A stretch of 20,444 nt of DNA from Lachnospiraceae bacterium. Lineage in GTDB: Bacteria; Bacillota; Clostridia; Lachnospirales; Lachnospiraceae. The notes beneath the pieces were generated by a model, which saw nothing but the letters and a program-made list of their open reading frames with translations, had not been told where the DNA came from and made no database searches. Shown here piece after piece: positions 1 to 7,204 of the stretch; within the stretch, counting starts at the first letter, position 1, and every line of letters begins with the position of its first letter. The stretch covers positions 1-20,444 of the forward strand of contig CAAEMT010000038.1 of assembly GCA_900757145.1 (NCBI GenBank), given 5' to 3'. The position numbers were made by a program, and so were the translations under genes.

Positions 1-1
1 G

Positions 2-145
2 GTACGCAACCTGAAGATTTCCGCAGGTGCAGGCTTTATCGTAGCTCTTACAGGCGAGATCATGACAATGCCGGGTCTGCCGAAGGTACCGGCTGCAGAA
101 AGAATCGATGTAGACGAGACAGGAAAGATTTCCGGACTCTTCTAG
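2..145 (+). CDS. fhs: Formate-tetrahydrofolate ligase, C-terminal fragment
   Basis: Only the last 47 codons are in the window; the reading frame is open from base 2 and ends at TAG 143-145. The visible tail contains GAGFIVALTGEIMTMPGLP, the strongly conserved C-terminal signature of formate-tetrahydrofolate ligase, followed by the usual ending AAERIDVD...KISGLF. The enzyme is cytosolic and makes 10-formyl-tetrahydrofolate from formate, ATP and THF, feeding purine synthesis and, in acetogenic or formate-using clostridia, the methyl branch of C1 metabolism. The catalytic part lies upstream of the window. The gene is followed by several hairpins ending in an intrinsic terminator at 259-285. The identification rests on recognising the conserved tail and is fairly secure despite the short length. 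Confidence 0.9.
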   Translation, partial: VRNLKISAGAGFIVALTGEIMTMPGLPKVPAAERIDVDETGKISGLF

Positions 146-234
146 TGCTATGAGCACTCAGCAACCGTATTTTGGTTGCTTACGTGCGATGCCTGCAAAG
201 CACTTGGTGAGGTGTTTTCGAGCCTAGTGCTTTG
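144..234 (+). other. Cluster of three hairpins between fhs and the DUF1576 gene
   Basis: Three inverted repeats follow one another: agtgct/agcact at 144-149 and 153-158, agcaacc/ggttgct at 160-166 and 174-180, and caaagcact/agtgctttg at 196-204 and 226-234. The third extends by two more pairs across one mismatch. A terminator hairpin comes next at 259-280. The GTGC/GCAC cores recur, so agtgc at 226-230 could also pair with gcact inside the terminator. The segment may be a structured 3' UTR of fhs or a leader of the next gene. No known riboswitch class was recognised. Confidence 0.45.
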
Positions 235-258
235 TAATAAAGTTTTTCTAAAACTGTG

Positions 259-285
259 GGGCACTGCTTTTGCAGTGCCCTTACT
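259..285 (+). terminator. Intrinsic terminator after fhs / before the DUF1576 gene
   Basis: A perfect 9-bp stem gggcactgc/gcagtgccc (259-267 and 272-280) with a tttt loop is followed by a T-rich tract. It lies 33 bases before the DUF1576 start codon, so it ends fhs transcription and could also act as an attenuator if the next gene has a promoter upstream. Confidence 0.75.
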
Positions 286-317
286 TTATCAAAAAGCATA
301 GAAAAGAGGGCTTGAAA

Positions 318-1694
318 ATGGCGGACAGTGTAAAAATTAAAGAAGAAGAAAACAGTAAATTGATTCTGAAGGTGTTGTTTGCATTTTCAATAGCGTTTAT
401 TATCGGCGCATTATGTGCAGGTGATCTGAAAAATCTGATACCGGGATTTGTTACGATCTGTACGCGTCCGTCTCAGTTTACGATGGATTATTTTGTACTG
501 GGCGGTCTGGGAAGCGCATTCTTAAATACAGGAATGGTCGGGCTGGCGTGCTGCGGTCTGCTCTATTTTACAAAGGCGAAGTGTACGGGGCTGACGGTGG
601 CGGCGTACTGGCTGAATGTAGGGTTCGCCACGTTCGGTATGACATTTTCCAATATCTGGCCGTTCTTTTTCGGAGTATGGGTATACTCCAGGATCAAGAA
701 GGTTCCGTTTGGAAGCGTTGCTAATATCGCAATGTTTTCTACTTCGCTGGCACCGTTTGCCAGTGAGCTGATGTTCCGCTATCCAAACCTTGAGACGAGT
801 GGCTTTTCTTTCGCAGGACTGATCGGAGCGATCGTACTCGGCGTCATAGTCGGCTGTGTCATGCCTTCCCTGTGTGCGCATGCGCCGAACCTTCACAAAG
901 GTTATGATCTGTACAGCGCAGGTCCGGTAGCAGGTCTGCTGGCATTCGTTGTTTACTGTGTACTGTATCTGTCTCCGGGCATCGAGGTGCCGACGAATAC
1001 GAATCTTGGAGACGGGCACAGAATGTTTGTCAATGTATTTTTCCTGATCGTGTTTGTGCTTTGTCTGGCGGCAGGTTATCTGCTCGATCACAACGCCTTT
1101 AAAGACTACAAAAAACTCTGGGCAAGCCACGGACATAAGACAGACTATACGGCAGCCTTCGGTATGCCTGCTACGCTGATCAACATGGGCGTATACGGTC
1201 TGTTCATCCTGCTGTACTACAATATCGTACAGGGAATGGCTTATGTAGACGGAGATATTGTATTTACAGGAGCAAAATTTACGGGAGCTACGATGGGGGC
1301 GATCATGTGCATGTATGCGTTTGTAGCGCAGGGCGCGCAGCCGCGTACCGTATTTCCTATCCAGATCGGCTATGCGCTGGCGTCTTTCCTTCCGTTCTTT
1401 GCATGTATGGCAGGCGTTGTGGATACACAGAAATGGACGCTGACTACGCAGGCGATCCTTGTAGGGCTTTGCTTCTCAAGCGGTCTGGCGCCGGTTTCCG
1501 GAAAGTACGGTTTCTGGGCAGGAGTCCTCGCAGGAGCGCTTCACGCGATCCTCGTCATGAGCGTACCGCTGTTCCACGGCGGATTCTGTCTCTACAACGG
1601 AGGCTTTACGGCAGGTATTGTGGCAATCGTATTGATTCCGGTGCTTGACTGCTTTTTCGGGACAAAGGAAGAGCGTGCGGCAAGAAAGAAATAA
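318..1694 (+). CDS. DUF1576 family integral membrane protein
   Basis: This is a 458-residue, very hydrophobic protein with about 10-12 predicted membrane segments, the first at roughly residues 15-36 after a short charged, lysine-rich cytoplasmic N-terminus. Gly-rich membrane stretches such as FVLGGLGSAFLNTGMVG and the overall layout match the DUF1576 family of Firmicutes membrane proteins as I recall it; the biochemical role is unknown. The start chosen is ATG 318, which has AGAGGG seven bases upstream. An in-frame upstream extension to 270 would begin inside the preceding terminator hairpin and has no ribosome binding site. A strong bidirectional terminator follows at 1745-1794. Transport is a reasonable guess from topology only; no substrate motif is visible. 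Confidence 0.75.
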   Translation: MADSVKIKEEENSKLILKVLFAFSIAFIIGALCAGDLKNLIPGFVTICTRPSQFTMDYFVLGGLGSAFLNTGMVGLACCGLLYFTKAKCTGLTVAAYWLNVGFATFGMTFSNIWPFFFGVWVYSRIKKVPFGSVANIAMFSTSLAPFASELMFRYPNLETSGFSFAGLIGAIVLGVIVGCVMPSLCAHAPNLHKGYDLYSAGPVAGLLAFVVYCVLYLSPGIEVPTNTNLGDGHRMFVNVFFLIVFVLCLAAGYLLDHNAFKDYKKLWASHGHKTDYTAAFGMPATLINMGVYGLFILLYYNIVQGMAYVDGDIVFTGAKFTGATMGAIMCMYAFVAQGAQPRTVFPIQIGYALASFLPFFACMAGVVDTQKWTLTTQAILVGLCFSSGLAPVSGKYGFWAGVLAGALHAILVMSVPLFHGGFCLYNGGFTAGIVAIVLIPVLDCFFGTKEERAARKK

Positions 1695-1744
1695 CAAACA
1701 GGATTTAAAAAGTCAGAGAAAAGAAAATAGAGATGCATAAAAAG

Positions 1745-1794
1745 TGTGCTCCATGACCGCTTTGTAAAATTGCGGTATGTGGAGCACATTTTTT
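1745..1794. terminator. Bidirectional intrinsic terminator between convergent genes
   Basis: The outer stem tgtgctcca/tggagcaca (1745-1753 and 1780-1788) encloses an inner accgc/gcggt pairing. It is followed on the + strand by TTTTTT (1789-1794). On the other strand it is followed by a T-run (complement of aaaaa near 1739-1743). It sits between the + DUF1576 gene and the reverse FMN_bind-like gene, so it can stop both transcripts. Confidence 0.88.
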
Positions 1795-1850
1795 CTCGGC
1801 AGCATAGAAAAGAACTTGTGAATTGTTTTTCGGGACGCGTTCGGCGCGTA

Positions 1851-2351
1851 TTATTTCTGTGCCTTTTCAAGCGCCTCCGTGATTGCGGACAGGAGGATCT
1901 GAGAGGTATACTTATTCTCCTGCGGACAGGTGATCCCCTCAAGTGACTGAGACGCAAGTATCTGCTCTGCAATATGATCGAGGGACGGCGTTACGAGCGG
2001 ATAAGAAGCCGCAGCGGCTTCGCTTAGGTTCACGAGGCGGATTGCCTTGATGCGATCGGCGTCCACGGTCACTTCGATGTCAGCGGCAGAGTCTCCCAGC
2101 GTTACCGCGCTCGTGTAAATGCCGGGGGTGTATTCGGCAGAGGCTGCGGCAGCATTTTCGGCAGTGTCTGATGCGGCGCTGTCTGAAGCGCTGCGCTCAG
2201 ACTGATTTTGCGCCAGACTGTTCGTTTTCCTTGATTTTCCGGTAAACATCAGTACGAGACAGACGATCAGCAGGATGGCGAGAAAGAGCAGAACGAGCGT
2301 GTAGATAAGCTCACGCAGTTTGAAGACGAAGATTTTTGGCTTTTGGTTCAT
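1851..2351 (-). CDS. Membrane-anchored FMN_bind-like domain protein
   Basis: The 166-residue protein has one N-terminal membrane segment (about residues 14-38) and a Ser/Ala-rich linker (about 42-75). A C-terminal extracytoplasmic domain of about 90 residues follows, with the pattern YTPGIYTSAVTLG, then VTVDADRIKAIRLV, then YTSQILLSAI. This resembles the FMN_bind fold of RnfG/NqrC-type proteins, which carry a covalently attached flavin at a [S/T]GA[S/T] motif. The canonical SGAT motif is absent here; the equivalent place reads ENKYTS, so flavin attachment is doubtful. The start at 2351 has GGAG seven bases upstream on the reverse strand. It is divergent from degV and shares the 145-base gap. 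The fold assignment is moderate; a redox role is only inference. Confidence 0.6.
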   Translation of the reverse strand: MNQKPKIFVFKLRELIYTLVLLFLAILLIVCLVLMFTGKSRKTNSLAQNQSERSASDSAASDTAENAAAASAEYTPGIYTSAVTLGDSAADIEVTVDADRIKAIRLVNLSEAAAASYPLVTPSLDHIAEQILASQSLEGITCPQENKYTSQILLSAITEALEKAQK

Positions 2352-2417
2352 GGCGTACTCCGGGTATTTTTTTGATTTGATATATTCTATTTCGGATGGT
2401 CAGGCTTTATGATAAGA

Positions 2418-2447
2418 TTTACAAAACAGCCAAAATCATGATATGAT
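2418..2447 (+). promoter_or_regulatory. Probable sigma-A promoter of degV
   Basis: TTTACA (2418-2423) and TATGAT (2442-2447) are separated by 18 bases, with an AT-rich spacer and leader. The predicted start lies about 40 bases before the degV ribosome binding site AAGGAGGAG. Confidence 0.6.
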
Positions 2448-2496
2448 AATTCAGAAATAATAATTCTATTTTGAATTTGGATAAGGAGGAGAATTT

Positions 2497-3366
2497 ATGG
2501 AAAACTACTTGATTACAACAGATAACATGACAGATTTGCCGGATGCTTATTTTGAGCAGCATGGGCTTATGATAATGTCATTGACGTATCTTTTGGACGG
2601 TGTGACGTATACGACTGAAAATTCACTCTCCAGCGAAGAATTCTACAGGAAAATGAGGGAGGGCTGTATGCCAACGACCTCACAGGTTAATCCTGAGGAA
2701 GCGAAGGAGCGTCTGCTTACATTCCTTAGGGTGAATAAAAATATCATACACATTGCGTTTTCAGGGGGCTTAAGCGGTACGTTTAACAGTGTGCGCCTGG
2801 CGGCGCAGGAGATCATGGAGGAGCAGCCTGACTGCCGGATCACTGTAATTGATTCGCTTGCGGCGTCTATGGGCGAGGGACTGCTTGTGCATAAGGCTCT
2901 GGAAAAACAGGCGCAGGGAGCGTCCTATGACGAGATGGTGGAGTGGATTGAGGACTTCCGGTATCATGTCTGCCATAATTTTACCGTGGATGATCTGTTC
3001 CACCTGTACCGCGGCGGCCGCGTATCAAAAACGGCGGCAGTGCTCGGCACGATGATCAATCTAAAGCCGGTGCTCCATGTGGATGATGAGGGGCATCTGG
3101 TGCCGGTCTCAAAGGTGCGGGGCAGAAAAAAATCGCTGCATACGCTTGTAGACAATATGGAAAAGCAGATGGGAGCGTACCGCGGCGAAAATGACATTGT
3201 ATTTATCAGTCACGGTGACTGCTATGAGGATGCCCTCTATGTGCAGGAGCTTGTGAAGAAAAGGTTTGGAATAGAAAAGTTTCTGATCAATCCGGTAGGA
3301 CCGACGATCGGAGCACATTCAGGTCCCGGTACGCTCGCGTTATTTTTTATCGGTGAGAAGCGGTAG
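2497..3366 (+). CDS. DegV family fatty-acid-binding protein
   Basis: This 289-residue cytosolic protein matches the usual DegV length. It shows the family landmarks: an N-terminal strand ending in TTDNMTDLP, the MPTTSQ loop at residues 58-63, the SGGLSGTFNS loop at 89-98, and DSLAASMGEGLLV after strand 4. DegV/FakB proteins bind a fatty acid and, in Firmicutes, present it to the FakA kinase for phosphorylation so that host or exogenous fatty acids enter phospholipids. No fakA is visible in this window, so whether this copy is a FakB partner cannot be judged. The start ATG 2497 has AAGGAGGAG six bases upstream. The transglutaminase-like gene follows 99 bases later with no terminator between, so read-through is likely. 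Confidence 0.92.
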   Translation: MENYLITTDNMTDLPDAYFEQHGLMIMSLTYLLDGVTYTTENSLSSEEFYRKMREGCMPTTSQVNPEEAKERLLTFLRVNKNIIHIAFSGGLSGTFNSVRLAAQEIMEEQPDCRITVIDSLAASMGEGLLVHKALEKQAQGASYDEMVEWIEDFRYHVCHNFTVDDLFHLYRGGRVSKTAAVLGTMINLKPVLHVDDEGHLVPVSKVRGRKKSLHTLVDNMEKQMGAYRGENDIVFISHGDCYEDALYVQELVKKRFGIEKFLINPVGPTIGAHSGPGTLALFFIGEKR

Positions 3367-3465
3367 CCGCAGAAGGAGCGCATCGGGCAGCGACAGACGT
3401 AAAAGCTGATCAGACGAAGGTGAGAAGGATCTCTCGGCAGAAGGAGCGATCAGGAGGGAGGAAAG

Positions 3466-5382
3466 ATGGGGGATACATGGAAAAGAAAGAAAACAGCGGC
3501 AACTGTCTTGCTGATGCTGCTGGTGTTTTTGGCGGCTTTTGCGAATGAGGCAGCGGCAAAGGATAAAATCATCCGGAAAGTGCAGTGTCAGGAGCTGGTG
3601 CAGACGATCATGGGAACGCTTCGTCAGGCAGAGCGGGCGCAGGATGCGCAGGCGCCGTCCGTATTTCGCATGGCGCGCGCAGGAAGCTCCTATCGCACAG
3701 AGCGGTATGGAGATCAGCTTGAAAACGCTGCAGCCGTTACTGTGTACCAATCTCTTGTGTCGTTTTATGTCAGTCAGGATGCAGACGGAACGCTTATGAT
3801 CAGATTTCCGAAGCCGTTTCGTTTTTCTCTTTCGTATGAATGGAGTGCTTCCGGAGAAAAATATATACTGGAACCGGAGCACAATGCGGCATATATGGAA
3901 GTCCGTCAGGCGATCGATACTGCATTCCAGTCGGCGTTCGATGCATTTGCTTACGATTATCCGCAGGTATTCTGGCTTCGCAGCTTCAGCTACCGTGCGC
4001 CTGTCTCTTATACCGAGACGAAAGCAGGGTACGATGGGGAGATCTCAGAGATTACGCTGACTCCTATTGAGACGTATGCAGGGGCGAAAGCGGAAAGAAA
4101 AAGCTTCAAAAATGCGGTGGCAGCGGCAGTGGGCGAGATACGGCTGCGGCTTGCCGGAGCGACGGGCGGAGCGGAAAAGACTGCAAGAGTGATCCACGAC
4201 TATGTCTGTGAAGCCGCACAATATACGGGCAGCGTACCTTACGCGCACAGCGCGGGCGGATTTTTCCTGCATGGCGGCAGGGTGGTCTGCGAGGGATACG
4301 CAAAGGCGTACAAAATACTGTGTCAGGCGTTCGGGATCAAATGCATCCTCGTTGTCGGAGACGCGAACGGAGCGCATATGTGGAATTACGTCTGTCTTGG
4401 CGGCAACTGGTACCTTGTCGATACGACATGGGACGATCAGCCGGAAAAGCTGTATGATGCATACTTTCTTGTCGGAAGCAATACGGCAGGATGGACGGAC
4501 GGCGCATCGGGGAAGCTTACGACAGGGCAGGAGCGCATCCTGTATACGAATTTTTCCGGTTCGGAATCTTCAGTGAATTTTGCGTATCCGAAACTTTCCG
4601 GAAGCAGGCACCCCGGCGCACAGGCAGGTCATGTGCATACATGGACGGAGACAGAAAAGCGTACGCCGACGTGTACGGAGGATGGCTATACGAGATATGC
4701 CTGTTCTTGCGGCGAGCGCGGATATGAGCGGCTTAATAAGCTCGGCCACAGCTATAAAGAGGGCAGATATGTATATAATAATGATGCGACATGCCTGAAT
4801 AATGGAACGCAGACGGCTGTGTGCGACCGCGGCTGCGGCACAAAGAGTTATACGGTCCGGGCACCGGGAACGAAGCTTGCTCCGGCTATGCAGGTGACCG
4901 CAAAAAAGATACGTCTGCAAAAAGGCAGGAGCACCGGTCTTTTTCGGGTGACGGGGCTTGGAAAAGGAGATTATGTCAGAAAATGGGAAGTATCCGACAA
5001 AAAGCTTGTGAAGGTATCGGGAATGCGCGACGGGACGTGTGTCATACGCGCTAAGAAACGGACGGGAAACACAAAGCTTAGGATCACTCTTGCGAGCGGA
5101 CTTCATACAGAGGTGCACATAACGGTACAGTCAGGGCCGGTAAAGACAGAAAAAATTTCAGGCGTAAGGAAAAAGCTTATTCTGAAAGAAAAAAGAACAT
5201 ACAGGCTTACTCCGCTTTGCAAGCCGTTTACGACGCAGGAAAAAGTAAAATATACATCGTCAAATAAAAAAGTCGCATCTGTGAATGCAAAAGGAAAGAT
5301 CAAAGCAAAGAAAAAAGGCAGGGCAGTGATCACGATAAGATCGGGAAGAAAAAAGGTGAGCTGCCGTGTGACGGTCAGATAA
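3466..5382 (+). CDS. Secreted transglutaminase-like protein with Cys-rich repeats and a Big2-like domain
   Basis: This is a 638-residue exported protein. Residues 1-31 form a signal peptide (charged start, LLMLLVFLAAF core, AAA cleavage region). A transglutaminase/cysteine-protease-like core spans about 210-340 and keeps the expected catalytic triad: Cys275 in RVVCEGYAKA, His304 in GAHMWNYV and Asp319 in WYLVDTTWDD. Residues about 389-466 hold two tandem Cys repeats (PTCTEDGYTRYACSCG, then ATCLNNG...CDRGCG), a type seen in clostridial surface proteins. The C-terminus is very Lys-rich. Its last segment (about 560-638, with YTSSNKKVASVNAKGKIKA) is a bacterial Ig-like Big2 domain, and about 470-555 may be a diverged one. 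No LPXTG motif or C-terminal anchor is seen, so binding to the anionic wall through the basic tail is plausible. Substrate unknown; such cores can be proteases or crosslinkers. Confidence 0.87.
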   Translation: MGDTWKRKKTAATVLLMLLVFLAAFANEAAAKDKIIRKVQCQELVQTIMGTLRQAERAQDAQAPSVFRMARAGSSYRTERYGDQLENAAAVTVYQSLVSFYVSQDADGTLMIRFPKPFRFSLSYEWSASGEKYILEPEHNAAYMEVRQAIDTAFQSAFDAFAYDYPQVFWLRSFSYRAPVSYTETKAGYDGEISEITLTPIETYAGAKAERKSFKNAVAAAVGEIRLRLAGATGGAEKTARVIHDYVCEAAQYTGSVPYAHSAGGFFLHGGRVVCEGYAKAYKILCQAFGIKCILVVGDANGAHMWNYVCLGGNWYLVDTTWDDQPEKLYDAYFLVGSNTAGWTDGASGKLTTGQERILYTNFSGSESSVNFAYPKLSGSRHPGAQAGHVHTWTETEKRTPTCTEDGYTRYACSCGERGYERLNKLGHSYKEGRYVYNNDATCLNNGTQTAVCDRGCGTKSYTVRAPGTKLAPAMQVTAKKIRLQKGRSTGLFRVTGLGKGDYVRKWEVSDKKLVKVSGMRDGTCVIRAKKRTGNTKLRITLASGLHTEVHITVQSGPVKTEKISGVRKKLILKEKRTYRLTPLCKPFTTQEKVKYTSSNKKVASVNAKGKIKAKKKGRAVITIRSGRKKVSCRVTVR

Positions 5383-5533
5383 AAAGACGATAACCACACA
5401 TCTGCAAAATTTTGTTCTTCTTTTTCCGTATAAAAAAAGTCAAAAAGCACATATTACTAGCATAACGGTCCGGTTGTGAAGCGTTTCATAGCCGGGGCGG
5501 TAAATTACAGGAAGGAAAAAGGAGACGGAAGCT

Positions 5534-6052
5534 ATGAAACACTGGAAAAAATACGCATTATGTATTGCCTGCGTTTGCTGTGTGGCTATGCTGACAGGAT
5601 GCGGGAACGGCAAGGACAGCGCTACGGAAAAAGAGACGAATGCGGCAATGACAGAAAAAAAGACAGATGACAAGAAAGACGGCAGGAAAGAGGAAAATAA
5701 AGTACAGACAGACCGCATAGGAGAAAATGCACAAGACGGTATCATCACAGATGGAAATATGGCGGACGGTACTGTGCCTGATGGAAATACAACAGACGGC
5801 GCAGTGGAAAACGGCATGGATGCAGAGAATACCGGAGATGTGAACGGTGTTACTGATGAGTCAAATGCGGCAGATGGGGAAAATGATGTCATGGACAACA
5901 ATGGCGATAATGAAAAAGGCGGCAGCATAGGAGATGCGGGAAGAGATATTGTGGATGGCGTTGGAGATGCAGGTAAGGATATCATCAACGGTGTAGAAGA
6001 GGGTGTTGATGAGCTGACGGGAAACGACACGAACAGCGGTAAGAATGGCTGA
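5534..6052 (+). CDS. Small acidic low-complexity lipoprotein
   Basis: The 172-residue product begins with a lipoprotein signal (KHWKKYALCIACVCCVAML) and a clear lipobox LTGC, so Cys23 would be lipidated and the protein tethered to the outer face of the membrane. The mature part is low complexity: Lys/Glu-rich at first, then rich in Asp, Gly and Asn with irregular ADG, PDG and TDG steps. Near the end are two tandem copies of a GDAG[RK]DI[VI][DN]GV motif that look like short amphipathic helices. The start ATG 5534 has GGAG nine bases upstream. No enzymatic domain is visible. Function unknown; a spacer or surface role is only a guess. Confidence 0.75.
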   Translation: MKHWKKYALCIACVCCVAMLTGCGNGKDSATEKETNAAMTEKKTDDKKDGRKEENKVQTDRIGENAQDGIITDGNMADGTVPDGNTTDGAVENGMDAENTGDVNGVTDESNAADGENDVMDNNGDNEKGGSIGDAGRDIVDGVGDAGKDIINGVEEGVDELTGNDTNSGKNG

Positions 6053-6123
6053 TCACGTGCAGGAGACACAGCGCTGCGTGCAGGATCATGCAGCGCGCCT
6101 GCGCGCAGCAGGGAAGATCCTGG

Positions 6124-6233
6124 CAGAGCAGAATCAGGAAACGCCGTGGATAAGCCAGAGCAGAATCAGGAAACGCCGTGGATAAGCCAGAGCAGAATCA
6201 GGAAGCGCTGTGGATAACGCGCGGCAGAATCAG
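6124..6233 (+). repeat. 32-bp tandem repeat, about 3.4 copies
   Basis: Copies start at 6124, 6156 and 6188 with an exact 32-base period; each begins CAGAGCAGAATCAGGAA and ends with GTGGATAA plus two or three bases. The first two are identical over 32 bases, the third has a few changes (AAACGCC to AAGCGCT), and a partial fourth copy keeps GCAGAATCAG in register at 6224-6233. The repeat fills the gap between the lipoprotein stop and the hisA ribosome binding site. Because 32 is not a multiple of three, it is not a repeated coding unit. Confidence 0.9.
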
Positions 6234-6251
6234 AAAAGAGGGGGATGAAAA

Positions 6252-7043
6252 TTGCGGTTTCGGCCATGTATTGACATACATAATGGAAAAGTAAAGCAGA
6301 TCGTGGGTGGAAGCCTGAAGGATCAGGGGGATTTTGCAAAGGAAAATTTTGTATCGGAACAGGATGCGGCCTTTTATGCAGGGCTTTACCGAAGCCAGAA
6401 GCTTCGAGGCGGCCATATTATCCTGCTTAATCCGGCGTCATCGCCGTATTACGAAGAAACAAAAAGGCAGGCGAAGCTTGCGCTTTCTGAGTACTCAGGC
6501 GGCATGCAGATGGGCGGAGGCGTGACGGAGAAAAATGCCTGTGAATTTCTGGATGCGGGCGCTTCTCATGTGATCGTGACTTCCTACGTATTTCGGGACG
6601 GACAGATTTATTATGGGAATCTTGAAAAGCTCGTAAAGGAAGTCGGGAAAGAGCGCCTCGTGCTGGACTTAAGCTGCAGGAAAAAGGGTGATGCGTATTA
6701 TATTGTGACGGATCGGTGGCAGAAGTTTACTCAGGTACGTCTTGATGCGCGTCTCCTTGATGAGCTGCATGGTTTTTGCGATGAATTTCTTGTGCATGCA
6801 GCCGATGTGGAGGGCAGGTCTGCCGGGATAGAGACAGGGGTAGCCTCTTTGCTCGGAGACTGGGGCAAATGTCCCATTACATACGCAGGCGGAGTGGGAA
6901 GCTATGATGATCTGCAGCTGCTGCGCAGGCTTGGAAAAGACAGGCTTGATGTGACAGTAGGGAGCGCGCTCGATCTGTTCGGGGGCGGACTGTCGTATCA
7001 GGAAGTGCTGAAGCTGTGTTCAAGCGATGGGGATGCGCGATGA
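6252..7043 (+). CDS. hisA: HisA, eukaryotic (HIS6-like) type isomerase
   Basis: The 263-residue TIM-barrel protein is predicted to convert ProFAR to PRFAR (phosphoribosylformimino-AICAR-phosphate isomerase), step four of histidine synthesis. It lines up with yeast HIS6 rather than with usual bacterial HisA: CIDIHNGKVKQIVGG near the start (acidic catalytic residue in IDIHNG), VLDLSCRK in the middle, EFLVHAADVEG, ITYAGGVGSYDDL and GSALDLFGG in the phosphate-binding C-terminal half. This corresponds to the 'eukaryotic type' HisA family. The start is TTG 6252, giving MRFRPCIDIHNG, with GAGGGG eight bases upstream; a nearby ATG at 6245 is out of frame. No other his gene lies in the window, so it is separate from any his operon. 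Family comparison is from memory but the match is extensive. Confidence 0.9.
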   Translation: MRFRPCIDIHNGKVKQIVGGSLKDQGDFAKENFVSEQDAAFYAGLYRSQKLRGGHIILLNPASSPYYEETKRQAKLALSEYSGGMQMGGGVTEKNACEFLDAGASHVIVTSYVFRDGQIYYGNLEKLVKEVGKERLVLDLSCRKKGDAYYIVTDRWQKFTQVRLDARLLDELHGFCDEFLVHAADVEGRSAGIETGVASLLGDWGKCPITYAGGVGSYDDLQLLRRLGKDRLDVTVGSALDLFGGGLSYQEVLKLCSSDGDAR

Positions 7044-7131
7044 GAATTTCTTAATGAATTATAAATGTTACTGTGAAAAGAGTAAACAATAATAAATTTT
7101 TAGAAAACTTGAACAGATTATCGAGTTTTTG

Positions 7132-7159
7132 TTGAAAAAAATTGAGCATGTGTTATAAT
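7132..7159 (+). promoter_or_regulatory. Sigma-A promoter of hpf
   Basis: TTGAAA (7132-7137) and TATAAT (7154-7159) are 16 bases apart, and TGT directly before the -10 box makes an extended -10. The preceding 90 bases are very AT-rich. Transcription would begin about 40 bases before the hpf start. Confidence 0.75.
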
Positions 7160-7204
7160 AAGGATAAGTCGACAGACCGAGTACATGTAAAGGAGTTGGA
7201 TTAT

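Noticed and set aside
3369..3448. 12-base direct repeat gcagaaggagcg at 3369-3380 and 3437-3448 between degV and the next gene
   Set aside because: It is short, made of purine-rich ribosome-site-like sequence, and likely to occur by chance in this composition.
3340..3882. 180-codon reverse frame over the degV end and the transglutaminase gene start
   Set aside because: It overlaps two well supported + genes and shows no recognisable domain or ribosome site.
5440..6069. 209-codon reverse frame rich in Ser and Pro opposite the lipoprotein gene
   Set aside because: It mirrors the low-complexity GAT/GGC-rich lipoprotein codons; no ribosome site and no domain, while the + frame has a signal peptide and lipobox.
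6045..6185. 46-codon frame starting inside the lipoprotein stop region and running into the 32-bp repeat
   Set aside because: It has no ribosome binding site, it runs into the non-triplet repeat, and its composition looks like read-through of the repeat rather than a gene.
7044..7204. Possible raiA-motif structured RNA upstream of hpf
   Set aside because: The gap is short, very AT-rich, and carries a clear promoter 45 bases before the gene; no room for or sign of that large RNA.
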